The position numbers and the translations under genes were made by a program. Shown here piece by piece: positions 1 through 8,383 of a DNA stretch of 28,511 nt. Within the stretch, counting starts at the first letter, position 1. Each line of letters begins with the position of its first letter. Where the stretch lies: NCBI GenBank assembly GCA_023387085.1, contig JAEWIL010000142.1:1-28511 (forward strand). Reading direction: 5' to 3'. A model generated the notes under the pieces. The model worked only from the letters and a program-made list of their open reading frames with translations. It did not search any database and was not told the origin of the DNA. The DNA is from Pseudomonadota bacterium (lineage in GTDB: Bacteria; Pseudomonadota; Alphaproteobacteria; Sphingomonadales; Sphingomonadaceae).

Positions 1-1211
1 GGCATATCAGCCCGCGTCCGATCCCAGGCATCGAACATTATAGCAAGTAACAACATGCTTGCAGGGGCGAAAAGATAGGGGTTGGAAATTGACCCGAACA
101 AGACTGCACCACCACCGAGGCCAAGAGTGCAGATTCCTATCTTGTTTTTCCGCGATATTGCCAGGTTCATCATGATGGCCGAAAGCCAGAAGAACCATAT
201 TCCCGCGAGAATGCCGCCATTATACAATATGTTCAGAATCGGTAGTTCCGACGCATAGGGATATACAAGTTGCGAGACCTGCCGATCAAACTGCGATTCA
301 AGGGGGAAAGCGTGCTCAGCCCCAAATCCGCTACCGAAGAATTCGGCATATCGCACGAAATAATCGATCTGGATCAAGCGCAACATGTCGCCGACGTCAT
401 CGATCGATACGCTGTACATGAAATTCACGACCGCCCCGGAAATGATTTTAACCGTCAGGAAATCGACAATAACCACCGGTACCGCGGCAAGGGTAAGCAG
501 ACGCGCCGCTTTCAACAGGAAGCGGGGCGCGAGAATTAGGAGAAGCGTGAGAACGACCGCGAGGCCATAAGAGGAAGTGTCTGTCAGAAAGAATAGCAGG
601 ATCGTGGTTAGGATGCTTAAGGTGATGTAGGTCAGGCCTTCGAGGTCGAGCTTTCGATCTCTTATATAATCTACTGCCAAGATGCAGAAAATAAATGTAA
701 AATAATGCCACACTCCGACGGCGGCATTGCTGGAAAACGTCAGCGTCCATCCAGGAAAATATTTTTCCGCAAAGTTAAAGTCTCCGGTCTTAACGATATA
801 AAATACGAAGACAGTATAGAAGAACAATATCAATAATATATAAGTTCTACGCCGGTATAGCGCGTCACTAATTCCCGGAAACAAGCAGGCCAGCGAGAAG
901 GTCAAGAGGGGTGCGGTGAATCTTAAGATATAGTTCAGCTCATGCCCAACAAAATACCCCTTTACTGTTCCAAAAGCTGTAAGTCCCATCGCGAGAGAGA
1001 GCATTGCTTTACGTGCATTTGAATATCGGCTTCGTAGCAGGGGGATGGCCAGCAGAAATATCGGCGCGAGGAAAATGTAGGAAATATCGTTTCGCGTGAC
1101 GCCAGCGGCGATCAGGATGAACGAAAGCGCGAGCGCCAGCGATGCGAAGGATTCCTTCGCGGGTGCTGCGGACCGGTACGAATCGGCGATGGGAATAGTA
1201 TTGTGGGTCAT
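1..1211 (-). CDS. Wzy/O-antigen ligase-like membrane protein (partial)
   Basis: The minus-strand frame is open from an ATG at 1211 to the left window edge, about 403 residues with no stop, so the C-terminus is missing. The translation is almost entirely hydrophobic helices separated by short charged loops, as in O-antigen polymerases and ligases. About two thirds in, a GSGFG stretch is followed by a loop and an E-x(n)-LYNGGI segment, a layout common in the Wzy/WaaL superfamily. The family role would be joining repeat units of a surface glycan in the periplasm, or ligating it to lipid A core; sequence alone does not decide which. The ATG overlaps the stop of the upstream glycosyltransferase (ATGA), which suggests coupled translation. 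The gene is much AT-richer than its neighbours (17 of 60 bases are G or C at 781-840), a common mark of exchanged O-antigen genes. The broad class is secure, the exact reaction is not. Confidence 0.75.
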   Translation of the reverse strand, partial: MTHNTIPIADSYRSAAPAKESFASLALALSFILIAAGVTRNDISYIFLAPIFLLAIPLLRSRYSNARKAMLSLAMGLTAFGTVKGYFVGHELNYILRFTAPLLTFSLACLFPGISDALYRRRTYILLILFFYTVFVFYIVKTGDFNFAEKYFPGWTLTFSSNAAVGVWHYFTFIFCILAVDYIRDRKLDLEGLTYITLSILTTILLFFLTDTSSYGLAVVLTLLLILAPRFLLKAARLLTLAAVPVVIVDFLTVKIISGAVVNFMYSVSIDDVGDMLRLIQIDYFVRYAEFFGSGFGAEHAFPLESQFDRQVSQLVYPYASELPILNILYNGGILAGIWFFWLSAIMMNLAISRKNKIGICTLGLGGGAVLFGSISNPYLFAPASMLLLAIMFDAWDRTRADM

Positions 1212-1981
1212 GCCGCGCGTTCGGATTGGCTGGATGAAGACTCCCGGCGGGTCCCGCGGATTATTCTCATGGCGGCCACGGCGAGATGATAGGAAAGAAA
1301 GGTTCGCGACGCGAGCTTTTTCCAAAGCGGCCGGTTAACGATACTGGCATTGTTGCCATGCACCCGGTGCAACAGAACCGGCGCTTCGATATGCGCCATC
1401 GAGCCAGATACAATGCCGATCATCCCGATCCAGATATCATGACACTCCATTGCCGCCGGATATGGCAGAATCACGTCGCGTACTGAACGGCGGAAGGCCA
1501 TTGCGCACCCATAATAATTTTGCCGGCCCCGAAAGATGCGCGCGAGATTGCGTAGTGGTGCCTTGCTGTCCGCTGCATTCAGGTTCGGCGCCAGGCTGCC
1601 GGGGAGCGGATCGCCTGCGCGGTCGATCAAGCGATAGTTTCCAGCGATGACATCTACTTTGGGATCGCCGAATGCACTCAGCATCAAGGCCTTGCGGTCC
1701 GCAGCCCAAATGTCGTCCTGATCGCTGAGGAAGACGAAACTCTTTGTCGCAAGTGTCATTGCACGTGCGAAAGTGGCGTTGACGCCTTGGTTTCGGTCGT
1801 TGGCAAATATCCGAATGCGCGGGTCGGCGAAATTGCGGACAATCTCCAATGTCTCGTCTGTCGAGCCATCGTCGACCAGGATCACCTCGTCGTCAACGTC
1901 CAGCTGATCCAGAATGGATTGCAGCTGGGCGGCGACGAAGGCGGCTCCGTTATAGGTTGCAAGGCAGACGCTGATTGCCAT
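1208..1981 (-). CDS. Family 2 glycosyltransferase (rhamnosyltransferase-like)
   Basis: This 257-residue protein has the GT-A fold signature of GT2 enzymes: an N-terminal SVCLATYNG strand, VDDGSTD at about residues 36-42, and SDQDDIW at about 86-92, which supplies the metal-binding acidic motif. The SDQDDxW form is typical of GT2 enzymes annotated as rhamnosyl- or related transferases in O-antigen loci, but donor and acceptor cannot be read from the sequence. No membrane helix is evident, so it probably works at the cytoplasmic face on a lipid-linked repeat unit. Its ATG overlaps the stop codon of the methyltransferase (TGATG) and its own stop overlaps the start of the Wzy-like gene (ATGA), so it sits in the middle of a tightly coupled operon. 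The start at residue MAISV is fixed by the beginning of the GT fold. Confidence 0.88.
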   Translation of the reverse strand: MAISVCLATYNGAAFVAAQLQSILDQLDVDDEVILVDDGSTDETLEIVRNFADPRIRIFANDRNQGVNATFARAMTLATKSFVFLSDQDDIWAADRKALMLSAFGDPKVDVIAGNYRLIDRAGDPLPGSLAPNLNAADSKAPLRNLARIFRGRQNYYGCAMAFRRSVRDVILPYPAAMECHDIWIGMIGIVSGSMAHIEAPVLLHRVHGNNASIVNRPLWKKLASRTFLSYHLAVAAMRIIRGTRRESSSSQSERAA

Positions 1982-3702
1982 CAGGAAATTTTGGCAATCC
2001 GGCGCAGGAGGCGTTTGGCACGTTGTATGTTATTCCATGTAATCCGGTAGTAGCGCGATAGCGTTTCGAGATGTGGCACATAAAGACTGGCGCGGATCGC
2101 GCGTCGTGCGCGCGCCTCTGTGATATGACCGACACTCGACTGCAAGCGCGCCTCGAGATCAACGAAACGGCGGATATGATCTTGCGATAGCGAGATACCG
2201 AGGTTGTCCGCGATGCGCCTGATCGTTCCGACCCCGCGGCTCGCCATCAGATGCGGCAGCTTCGACGAGCTGTAGCGCGCATGCCATTGAAAGGCTGCGC
2301 GGGCAAACAGCACGACGGGATCGAGATTGTCTTCGGAAGCGAGTTCATGATCGAAGCGGGCGATATGCCCATCTGCCATTCGGCAGCAATTGTGCCAAAC
2401 GGCATCAAGCATTTCGCCGGAAACGGCGCCATCGGTTTGTGACGCCAAAACAAAATCCCACCATGCCCGAACATCCGAGAGCAGCGTCACATTGTTGATC
2501 TTGGGATCATGTGCCAAGCGGAACAGGCGATAGGCGATGGTTTCCTGTGCCATCCATTCGGACGGTTTTGGCGCGAAACGGAACGGGCCAGGCTGTGGCG
2601 CAAGGTCCGGATTCGCGGCAGTCTTGCGGGCGATCGGACCGTCGGTGCCGGGTTCGACATCGGTCCGTGTCGTGAAACAGGCGCGCCTTTCGCGATTGAA
2701 CATAGTGGCGAACCGCCCGGCCATTGTCGGAGCGAGATCCGATCCGGACGCGGGGCCTGCAATGGCGAGGAAGGAGTTGGACAGGTGGGAAACCAATCCG
2801 TTGCGCGCGACCTCGCGCCACGCCAGCCGATTATCGAATAGCGGGACGTTAATACGGGCATAATCGCGCTCTGGAAGCCCCGCGAGCATCTCTCCCACAT
2901 GGAGGGATGCAGCGCCTTCGTCGGATAGCAGGGCTGCGGGCATCTTATAATCCGGGAACGGATAATAAAATTGCACCTCCTCCCAGTATTTGGAAAGGAG
3001 TGCGTCGAGTTCGACCTTTCCAAAGGTTTCAAAATAGCGGTTCGTGCGCGGATATCCTTCGATACCCTCGAAGAAAGTGCCCGAATGATCCTCTGTACTG
3101 TTCGAAAAATACTTCAGCCCGAACTTGTTTTCGATCGCGAGCACCAGCACCCCGCCCGGGCGCAGCATGCGACGCATGCTCGTCAGCGCATCGTGAAAAG
3201 GATCATCGCCATCGACATAGGTCGGGGCATATTCGAGCACGCCGATGCAGAACACGATGTCGAAGGCGCCTTCCAGGCCGATATCCTGATAGCGCGATGC
3301 ATACACCTCGACACTATCGAGATCGCGTGTGCGGAGCCGCGCCAAGCGAGCCCGGTTGTAGCTGCCTTCGACAGCAACCACGGAAGCATAGGTTTCGCCC
3401 AGGAAGCGGGTGATCGCACCGCAGCCTGACCCGATCTCGAGCACCCTGGCGGAACGGTTATGCTGCAGGCCCGCAAGAATATCCTTACGCTTGCGCGACA
3501 GGTGATATTCGGTGTTCCAGTCCTTGATGTAGGTTTCCAGTTCTTCGGATTCCGAACTCAAATCGCTGGCTTCGCGAAAAGCGTTTTCCAGATATTTCTC
3601 GACCCACGCGCCATCCGAATAGCCGAACTGGCGTCTGCCCTCGGCAGGCACCCAGAGGCCGATCTCGTCCTGGACAAATTTCTGATCGAGCACTGTTTGC
3701 AT
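1981..3702 (-). CDS. SAM-dependent methyltransferase with large C-terminal extension
   Basis: The N-terminal half is a class I SAM-dependent methyltransferase: motif I LEIGSGCGA at about residues 88-96, an acidic VEGS after the second strand (about 111-114), FDIVFCIGVLEY at about 147-158 and LRPGG at about 180-184. Residues from about 290 to 573 match nothing I recognise. In glycan clusters such enzymes often methylate a sugar of the repeat unit or cap the chain end; that role is inferred. I chose the ATG at 3702 (573 residues) over an in-frame ATG at 3759. The later start lies 13 bases after the flippase stop and has GAGAAAG about 9 bases upstream, while the earlier one overlaps the flippase and has no visible ribosome site. 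The gene ends in a one-base overlap with the glycosyltransferase start. Confidence 0.85.
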   Translation of the reverse strand: MQTVLDQKFVQDEIGLWVPAEGRRQFGYSDGAWVEKYLENAFREASDLSSESEELETYIKDWNTEYHLSRKRKDILAGLQHNRSARVLEIGSGCGAITRFLGETYASVVAVEGSYNRARLARLRTRDLDSVEVYASRYQDIGLEGAFDIVFCIGVLEYAPTYVDGDDPFHDALTSMRRMLRPGGVLVLAIENKFGLKYFSNSTEDHSGTFFEGIEGYPRTNRYFETFGKVELDALLSKYWEEVQFYYPFPDYKMPAALLSDEGAASLHVGEMLAGLPERDYARINVPLFDNRLAWREVARNGLVSHLSNSFLAIAGPASGSDLAPTMAGRFATMFNRERRACFTTRTDVEPGTDGPIARKTAANPDLAPQPGPFRFAPKPSEWMAQETIAYRLFRLAHDPKINNVTLLSDVRAWWDFVLASQTDGAVSGEMLDAVWHNCCRMADGHIARFDHELASEDNLDPVVLFARAAFQWHARYSSSKLPHLMASRGVGTIRRIADNLGISLSQDHIRRFVDLEARLQSSVGHITEARARRAIRASLYVPHLETLSRYYRITWNNIQRAKRLLRRIAKIS

Positions 3703-3715
3703 TCGGTAGTCTTTC

Positions 3716-5023
3716 TCAAACAAAGCCCTGGACGCGCCGGATTCGGGCCGCAAGGACATATAATAGAATGGCGCTGATGGTGGACCGGATCAGCCAAGTC
3801 CATGCGGCTCCTTCGACCCCATAGCTTGCAACGATCAGCGGTGCATAGATCAGGAATGCCGAAATCTCGACGATATGTAGCCCCGCAGTCCAGTGCGGGT
3901 AACCGCGCGCCTGAATGAAAGCCTGCGGGATGTGGGCGCAGGCGTTCAGGATCAATCCCACGCTCAAGATGGCGGCCGTTCGCGAAATCGTCGCAAGCGC
4001 GTGGCTGTCGAGGTTGGCGCTGTTCAACCATTTCGAGAATATGAAATGGCCGAAGAGAACGAAAGCCAGGGTAACGGGAAGGATCGCGGCGAGGACATAG
4101 GCATTCGCCTCGCCATAGATGCGTCGCGCAGACGCGGCATCGCCTGCCTGGAGATTGGCGAAGCGCGGGAACATGACCGCGACAATCGCCGACGCCGCAA
4201 CGAGGAAGCGGATCACCGTTTCAAAGGCGGTCGTGTAGAGCGCCGCTGTCGCCAAGCCGTGGGCCGATGCCAGGATGAAGCGGTCCAGATAGACGAGCAG
4301 AGGACCGATAACCGCGCTGATCGTCAACCAGCCCCCAAATCCGAGCAAACTGCGCAGCCGTGTCGGTGTGTAATCAGACCGGCGCAGCACAGAGGGCCAG
4401 ATATGCTCGACGCGAAATGCCAGCAAAAACATGAGCAGCAGGCGGACAACCATGATGCCGGCAACCATCTGCGGCAATTGATAGCCGAAACCCGCGAGCC
4501 AGGCCGGGACCACGAACAGCGCCAGCCCTGTAGGAATCCGGATCAACGCGAGCCATCCGAAATCCCGCCGCGCCTCCAGAGCGCCGGCCAGGACCGACGA
4601 GACGACCATGATGGGTACCGTTGCCGCGATCCAGATGATCGACTGGCTGTTTTCCGAAGTCAATTTCCCCGGAATGTCGATCACCGTTCCGAATACGATA
4701 TGCAGGACAGGTATGATCAGGAGAGCGGTCAGCAGGCCGAGCACGATAGCTGTGCGAAATGCCGTTCCGATGATTTGACGCGCGTCGTCATCGTGGTCGT
4801 GAGGACACTCGGCGACTTGCTTCGCAACCGCCTTGCCCATTCCTAGTTCGACCAGACTCGCATAGCCTATGATGACCCAATACATCGTCAACAAGCCGAA
4901 AGCATCCGCCGAAAGCTTTGATATCAGCGTAGGAAACGCGAGAAAGGCGCCGATTGCGGGGGCGCCCAGGCTCGCAAGGCTAAGAGCCAGATGGCGAGCG
5001 CGAATTGCCGAAGAATCATTCAC
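3716..5023 (-). CDS. Wzx-like oligosaccharide flippase (MOP superfamily)
   Basis: The product is about 435 residues with roughly a dozen hydrophobic helices, beginning after a short MNDSSAIRARHLALSLAS amphipathic segment. Features include the early LGAPAIGAFLAFPTLISKL helix, a YxxLVELGMGKAVAKQVAE segment and DRFILAS in the middle, all usual for Wzx/MATE-like polysaccharide exporters. Such proteins flip lipid-linked repeat units to the periplasm for Wzy. I place the start at GTG 5023, which begins VNDSS. The open frame continues upstream to 5167, but that extension is hydrophilic, Pro/Cys-rich and overlaps the end of the dehydratase gene, so it is most likely not translated. No strong ribosome site is visible before the GTG. 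It lies 28 bases after the dehydratase stop and 13 bases before the methyltransferase, within one apparent operon. Confidence 0.85.
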   Translation of the reverse strand: MNDSSAIRARHLALSLASLGAPAIGAFLAFPTLISKLSADAFGLLTMYWVIIGYASLVELGMGKAVAKQVAECPHDHDDDARQIIGTAFRTAIVLGLLTALLIIPVLHIVFGTVIDIPGKLTSENSQSIIWIAATVPIMVVSSVLAGALEARRDFGWLALIRIPTGLALFVVPAWLAGFGYQLPQMVAGIMVVRLLLMFLLAFRVEHIWPSVLRRSDYTPTRLRSLLGFGGWLTISAVIGPLLVYLDRFILASAHGLATAALYTTAFETVIRFLVAASAIVAVMFPRFANLQAGDAASARRIYGEANAYVLAAILPVTLAFVLFGHFIFSKWLNSANLDSHALATISRTAAILSVGLILNACAHIPQAFIQARGYPHWTAGLHIVEISAFLIYAPLIVASYGVEGAAWTWLIRSTISAILLYVLAARIRRVQGFV

Positions 5024-5051
5024 AAGGGATGGTCCGAAAAGCCGGGATGCA

Positions 5052-6968
5052 TCAGCGGCTGGCTGTGGAGCCGGCGTGGATTGCGGGTGCGGGGCGCACT
5101 TCGGGCACCAGGACCGCAATGGCTTCAAGCAATCCGTCGCTTTCGTTTCGCAGGCACGCCTCGGCAATCGCGGCGAGATGGATTTCCAATCGGTCGAGCG
5201 GCAAGAAATTGTCGCGCGCCTTCATGATCCGGCTGTGGTCGGTTGCCTCGGGATTGTCTCCGATCAACAATTCTTCATAAAGCTTTTCAGCTGGCCTCAG
5301 GCCGACGAACTCGATCGAGATGTCGCCGTCGGGCTGGTCTGCGTCGCGTATCAGCAGGCCCGATAGTTCGACCATGCGGCGGGCCAGATCGACGATCCGA
5401 ACGGGTTCGCCCATGTCGAGGACGAATACTTCGCCTCCCTTTGCCATCGCGCCCGCTTGTATCACGAGCTGCGCGGCCTCCGGGATCGTCATGAAATACC
5501 GGGTGATGTCCGGATGGGTGACCGTTATCGGGCCGCCAGCGGCGATCTGCCGGCGGAACAGAGGAACGACCGAGCCGCTGGAACCGAGTACATTCCCGAA
5601 GCGGACCATCGAAAAACAGGTCGTCTTGGTTTCGGCGGCCATGGCCTGCAGAACCATCTCCGCAATGCGTTTGGTCGCTCCCATTACATTGGGCGGCCGT
5701 ACGGCCTTGTCGGTGCTGATCAGAACGAAATTCTTGACCTGATGCCGCACCGCGAGCTGCGCCATATTGCGAGTGCCGAACACATTGTTCCGTACCGCTT
5801 CTTCGGGATTCGCCTGGACCAGCGGAACATGCTTGTACGCCGCCGCATGATAGATGGTGTCGGGCCTGAACCGCTCCACTATCGTCGACATTCTGTGAAC
5901 GTCGTCGACCGATCCCAATAACGGTACGATCTCCGTATCCAGCTCCTGATTTTGAGCCTTCGCGGTCAGGCTCTGGTCTACTGTATAGAGGTTGAACTCG
6001 CTCTGCTCGACAAGGAGCAGCTTCGCGGGCGCATATTCGAGCAATTGCCGGCATAGTTCGCTGCCGATCGATCCCCCGGCGCCGGTCACCATAATGGCCT
6101 TGCCCGTGACGCATTCGCGCATAATCTGCAAACGCGGCGGGACCGGATCGCGCCCGAGCAGATCCTCGATGTCAAGCGGCCGAAGATCGTTGATTGTCAC
6201 ACGCCCGTGCGCAAGATCCGCCAGTCCGGGCAACGTTCGGACCGACACCGCGTGCCCGCGCAAACGGTCGATAATCTCGTTGCGGCGCTGGCGAGAGGTC
6301 GAGGGGATGGCCAGCAGCACGTCGGTTACGCCAACGACTTCGGTCAGCCAGCTCATGCGCTCGGGGGAATGGATGGGCTTTCCGGCAAGCAGACTGTCGT
6401 GAAGGCGCTGGTCGTCGTCGATGAAGCCGACGACATGCATTTCCCCGCTGCTGTTCAGTGCGGCAGCAAGCTGGCGCCCGGCGGTGCCCGCACCGTAAAT
6501 AACGACGACGGGTTGATCGGCGCCGTGGTGTGCCATGGTCAACCTGTTGCCCAGCCAGTGTCGCACGAGCGCGCGCGATGTACTGACTGCCACGAACAGC
6601 AATACGGGTTGCAGGAATCCGCTACTGCGGGGGATGCCAGCCAGACCCAGGAAGGCTATCGCCGCCGCATAGCAGGCGCCGTATACGGTACAGGCCCGCA
6701 CGATTGCCATCAGTGCGTCCCAGCCGACATAGCGGAAGATGGCGCGATAGAGCCCGAAACGGATGAAAACGGGCACCGATAATATTATTGCGAGTCCATA
6801 GGATAGCCATTGCCAGCCGCTTGGGAATATCCAGGCATCAAGCCGCAGACGATACGCGAGCGCCACCGTCGCTATGCACAGCAATATGTCCATCGAGATT
6901 GCGATCGCACGCTTCGCGCTGCGCGGCAGTTCCAGGATATATGCTATGAAAGGTTGATTGATATACAT
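5052..6968 (-). CDS. CapD/WbpM-type membrane nucleotide-sugar 4,6-dehydratase
   Basis: This is a long-form polysaccharide epimerase/dehydratase of about 638 residues, matching the usual 600-660 of the WbpM/CapD group. Four hydrophobic segments occupy about residues 22-130. A first Rossmann-like region with VVVIYGAGTAGRQ follows at about 154-166, then the catalytic SDR domain with MVTGAGGSIGSE at about 293-304. The active-site region reads LISTDKA (416-422) and VMGATKR (428-434), giving a Met in place of the usual Tyr of YxxxK, as described for WbpM. Family members convert UDP-GlcNAc to its 4-keto-6-deoxy form, the entry to QuiNAc, FucNAc or related sugars. The start at ATG 6968 is where membrane-type sequence begins; the frame extends to 7322 as Arg-rich sequence without family resemblance. 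The flippase follows after 28 bases. Confidence 0.9.
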   Translation of the reverse strand: MYINQPFIAYILELPRSAKRAIAISMDILLCIATVALAYRLRLDAWIFPSGWQWLSYGLAIILSVPVFIRFGLYRAIFRYVGWDALMAIVRACTVYGACYAAAIAFLGLAGIPRSSGFLQPVLLFVAVSTSRALVRHWLGNRLTMAHHGADQPVVVIYGAGTAGRQLAAALNSSGEMHVVGFIDDDQRLHDSLLAGKPIHSPERMSWLTEVVGVTDVLLAIPSTSRQRRNEIIDRLRGHAVSVRTLPGLADLAHGRVTINDLRPLDIEDLLGRDPVPPRLQIMRECVTGKAIMVTGAGGSIGSELCRQLLEYAPAKLLLVEQSEFNLYTVDQSLTAKAQNQELDTEIVPLLGSVDDVHRMSTIVERFRPDTIYHAAAYKHVPLVQANPEEAVRNNVFGTRNMAQLAVRHQVKNFVLISTDKAVRPPNVMGATKRIAEMVLQAMAAETKTTCFSMVRFGNVLGSSGSVVPLFRRQIAAGGPITVTHPDITRYFMTIPEAAQLVIQAGAMAKGGEVFVLDMGEPVRIVDLARRMVELSGLLIRDADQPDGDISIEFVGLRPAEKLYEELLIGDNPEATDHSRIMKARDNFLPLDRLEIHLAAIAEACLRNESDGLLEAIAVLVPEVRPAPAIHAGSTASR

Positions 6969-7063
6969 GACAAATTTGTGAAGGTCACTTAGCTGCGCGG
7001 CCGGTGGGAAGCAATCGGGTTCGCGCCCGCTCGCTTTTTGATCGACCCTTGCGCCAGTCGGAC

Positions 7064-8266
7064 CTAGTTCGCCTTGGCGCCCGCCAGCGCCATCGATCCC
7101 AAGGTCATGGATGAATCTGCCTGATTGTCGGCGCCTACCAGTTCGATTGAAAGCAATTGAGCCGGGCATTTCCCGGGCACAGAGATTGCGAATCTGTTTG
7201 CGCCGTTGCGCAAGGGAAATTCGCCGCTGCGCGCCCATTTTCCGGGTGCGCTGTAGCAGGACAGCACTATTTTTGCCGTTGCTTCCGGTGCCATCTGGGT
7301 GAGATCGGTCGTCCCCGACCAATCATAGGATCCCGCAGGAAGGAACAGCAGCTTGCGCGCTGCCGTCCCGCGATACCCGGGCATGACCGTTGCTTCGATG
7401 GTCGCCGATTTGCCATCGCTCCCGCCAAAGGCCTCAACGCCCGTGTTATCGAAAACCTCCCAGCCGAACGGGGGATATAAAAGAACATCCCTCGGCGAGG
7501 AGAAGGCGAGAGACGTCAGCCTTTCGCGCCGAGCCATGGGCAGCGACAGGTAAAGCAGGCGTGCATCGTCGATGGGGGCCGAATCCACGAGGCGCGACAG
7601 CAATGCGCCGGTTTCCTTGGCCGGTAGCACAGATGGCGGGAGCGGCTGAAGAGCCCGGACGATTGCGGCGATATCCGCGGGGCGAGCGGATTCGCCGACA
7701 TTGTAAGCCAGGAACGACGGGAGCCAGGGTGGGCCGCGGCGGGCAAGTGTCACGAAAGCATTACGGAATTCCGTATCCGCCAGTGCTGCGCCCATTGCGC
7801 GATAGGCCACTTCTCTCGCGTCTGGTTGGATGCGGATGACGATATCGAATGCGCGCAAGGATTCGTTGAGGCGACCGCGACGGGCATAGTCTTCCGCCAA
7901 CCACAATTGGCCCAAGCCATCGCGGCGGGTCAGCTTCGTCGACAGGTCAATTAACTCGCGAGCCTTCGCGGGATTGCCGGCCGCGTTATAATATAAGCCG
8001 AGTTGTCGCACGGCCCGGTAAGAAAGAGGTTCGCTTCGCAGTGCATTCAGCGAGTTGGCTTTTGCGATCTTCTGGAACCGGCTCTTGTCTTTATCCTCCC
8101 AGGCGCGTTCGGATTGCATCGCAAGAGCACCGGCCGATCGGCTGTCCAGTTTCAAGACGGCATCGGTCATAAACCGGCTGCCCCATGTCTCAAAAGCCTG
8201 CGCGCCAGCGATATACGCCAGAGCAACACTGCCGATCGCAACGGCCAAAAAGCGTATCGTTCGCAT
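7064..8266 (-). CDS. Membrane-anchored TPR protein of polysaccharide locus
   Basis: I do not recognise a named family for this roughly 400-residue protein. Starting at ATG 8266, residues 4-22 form one hydrophobic helix with a basic front (MRTIR), so it is probably anchored in the inner membrane with the rest in the periplasm. Residues about 80-150 contain TPR-like helical pairs (SYRAVRQLGLYYNAAGNPAKA; QLWLAEDYARRGRLNESLRAF). From about 270 to the end the sequence turns Gly/Ser/aromatic-rich with alternating hydrophobics, suggesting a beta-sandwich that may bind sugar; two cysteines there could pair. It lies between the epimerase pair and the dehydratase-flippase block on the same strand, with gaps of 117 and 95 bases. 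A role in assembly or regulation of glycan export is inferred. An in-frame upstream start at 8362 lacks any signal. Confidence 0.75.
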   Translation of the reverse strand: MRTIRFLAVAIGSVALAYIAGAQAFETWGSRFMTDAVLKLDSRSAGALAMQSERAWEDKDKSRFQKIAKANSLNALRSEPLSYRAVRQLGLYYNAAGNPAKARELIDLSTKLTRRDGLGQLWLAEDYARRGRLNESLRAFDIVIRIQPDAREVAYRAMGAALADTEFRNAFVTLARRGPPWLPSFLAYNVGESARPADIAAIVRALQPLPPSVLPAKETGALLSRLVDSAPIDDARLLYLSLPMARRERLTSLAFSSPRDVLLYPPFGWEVFDNTGVEAFGGSDGKSATIEATVMPGYRGTAARKLLFLPAGSYDWSGTTDLTQMAPEATAKIVLSCYSAPGKWARSGEFPLRNGANRFAISVPGKCPAQLLSIELVGADNQADSSMTLGSMALAGAKAN

Positions 8267-8383
8267 CCGCCAACCCAAATCCGGAAAAATCGCCCTTCCA
8301 ATCGGGTCAGGGCTTCGAATCCGGAACCCAATATACAAGTGGCCGGTGAAGCGCCATACCAAAGGGGGGCGCCTTTCGGGCGA

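Noticed and set aside
3893..4846. Plus-strand open frame of 317 codons opposite the flippase
   Set aside because: Very high Arg/Asp/Gln content is the usual antisense image of a membrane protein gene.
5024..5167. N-terminal extension of the flippase
   Set aside because: Hydrophilic, Cys/Pro-rich, overlaps the dehydratase gene, and is unlike any Wzx N-terminus.
6969..7322. N-terminal extension of the 4,6-dehydratase
   Set aside because: 118 Arg/Gly-rich residues with no family resemblance, overlapping the TPR gene in another frame; the membrane domain starts at 6968.
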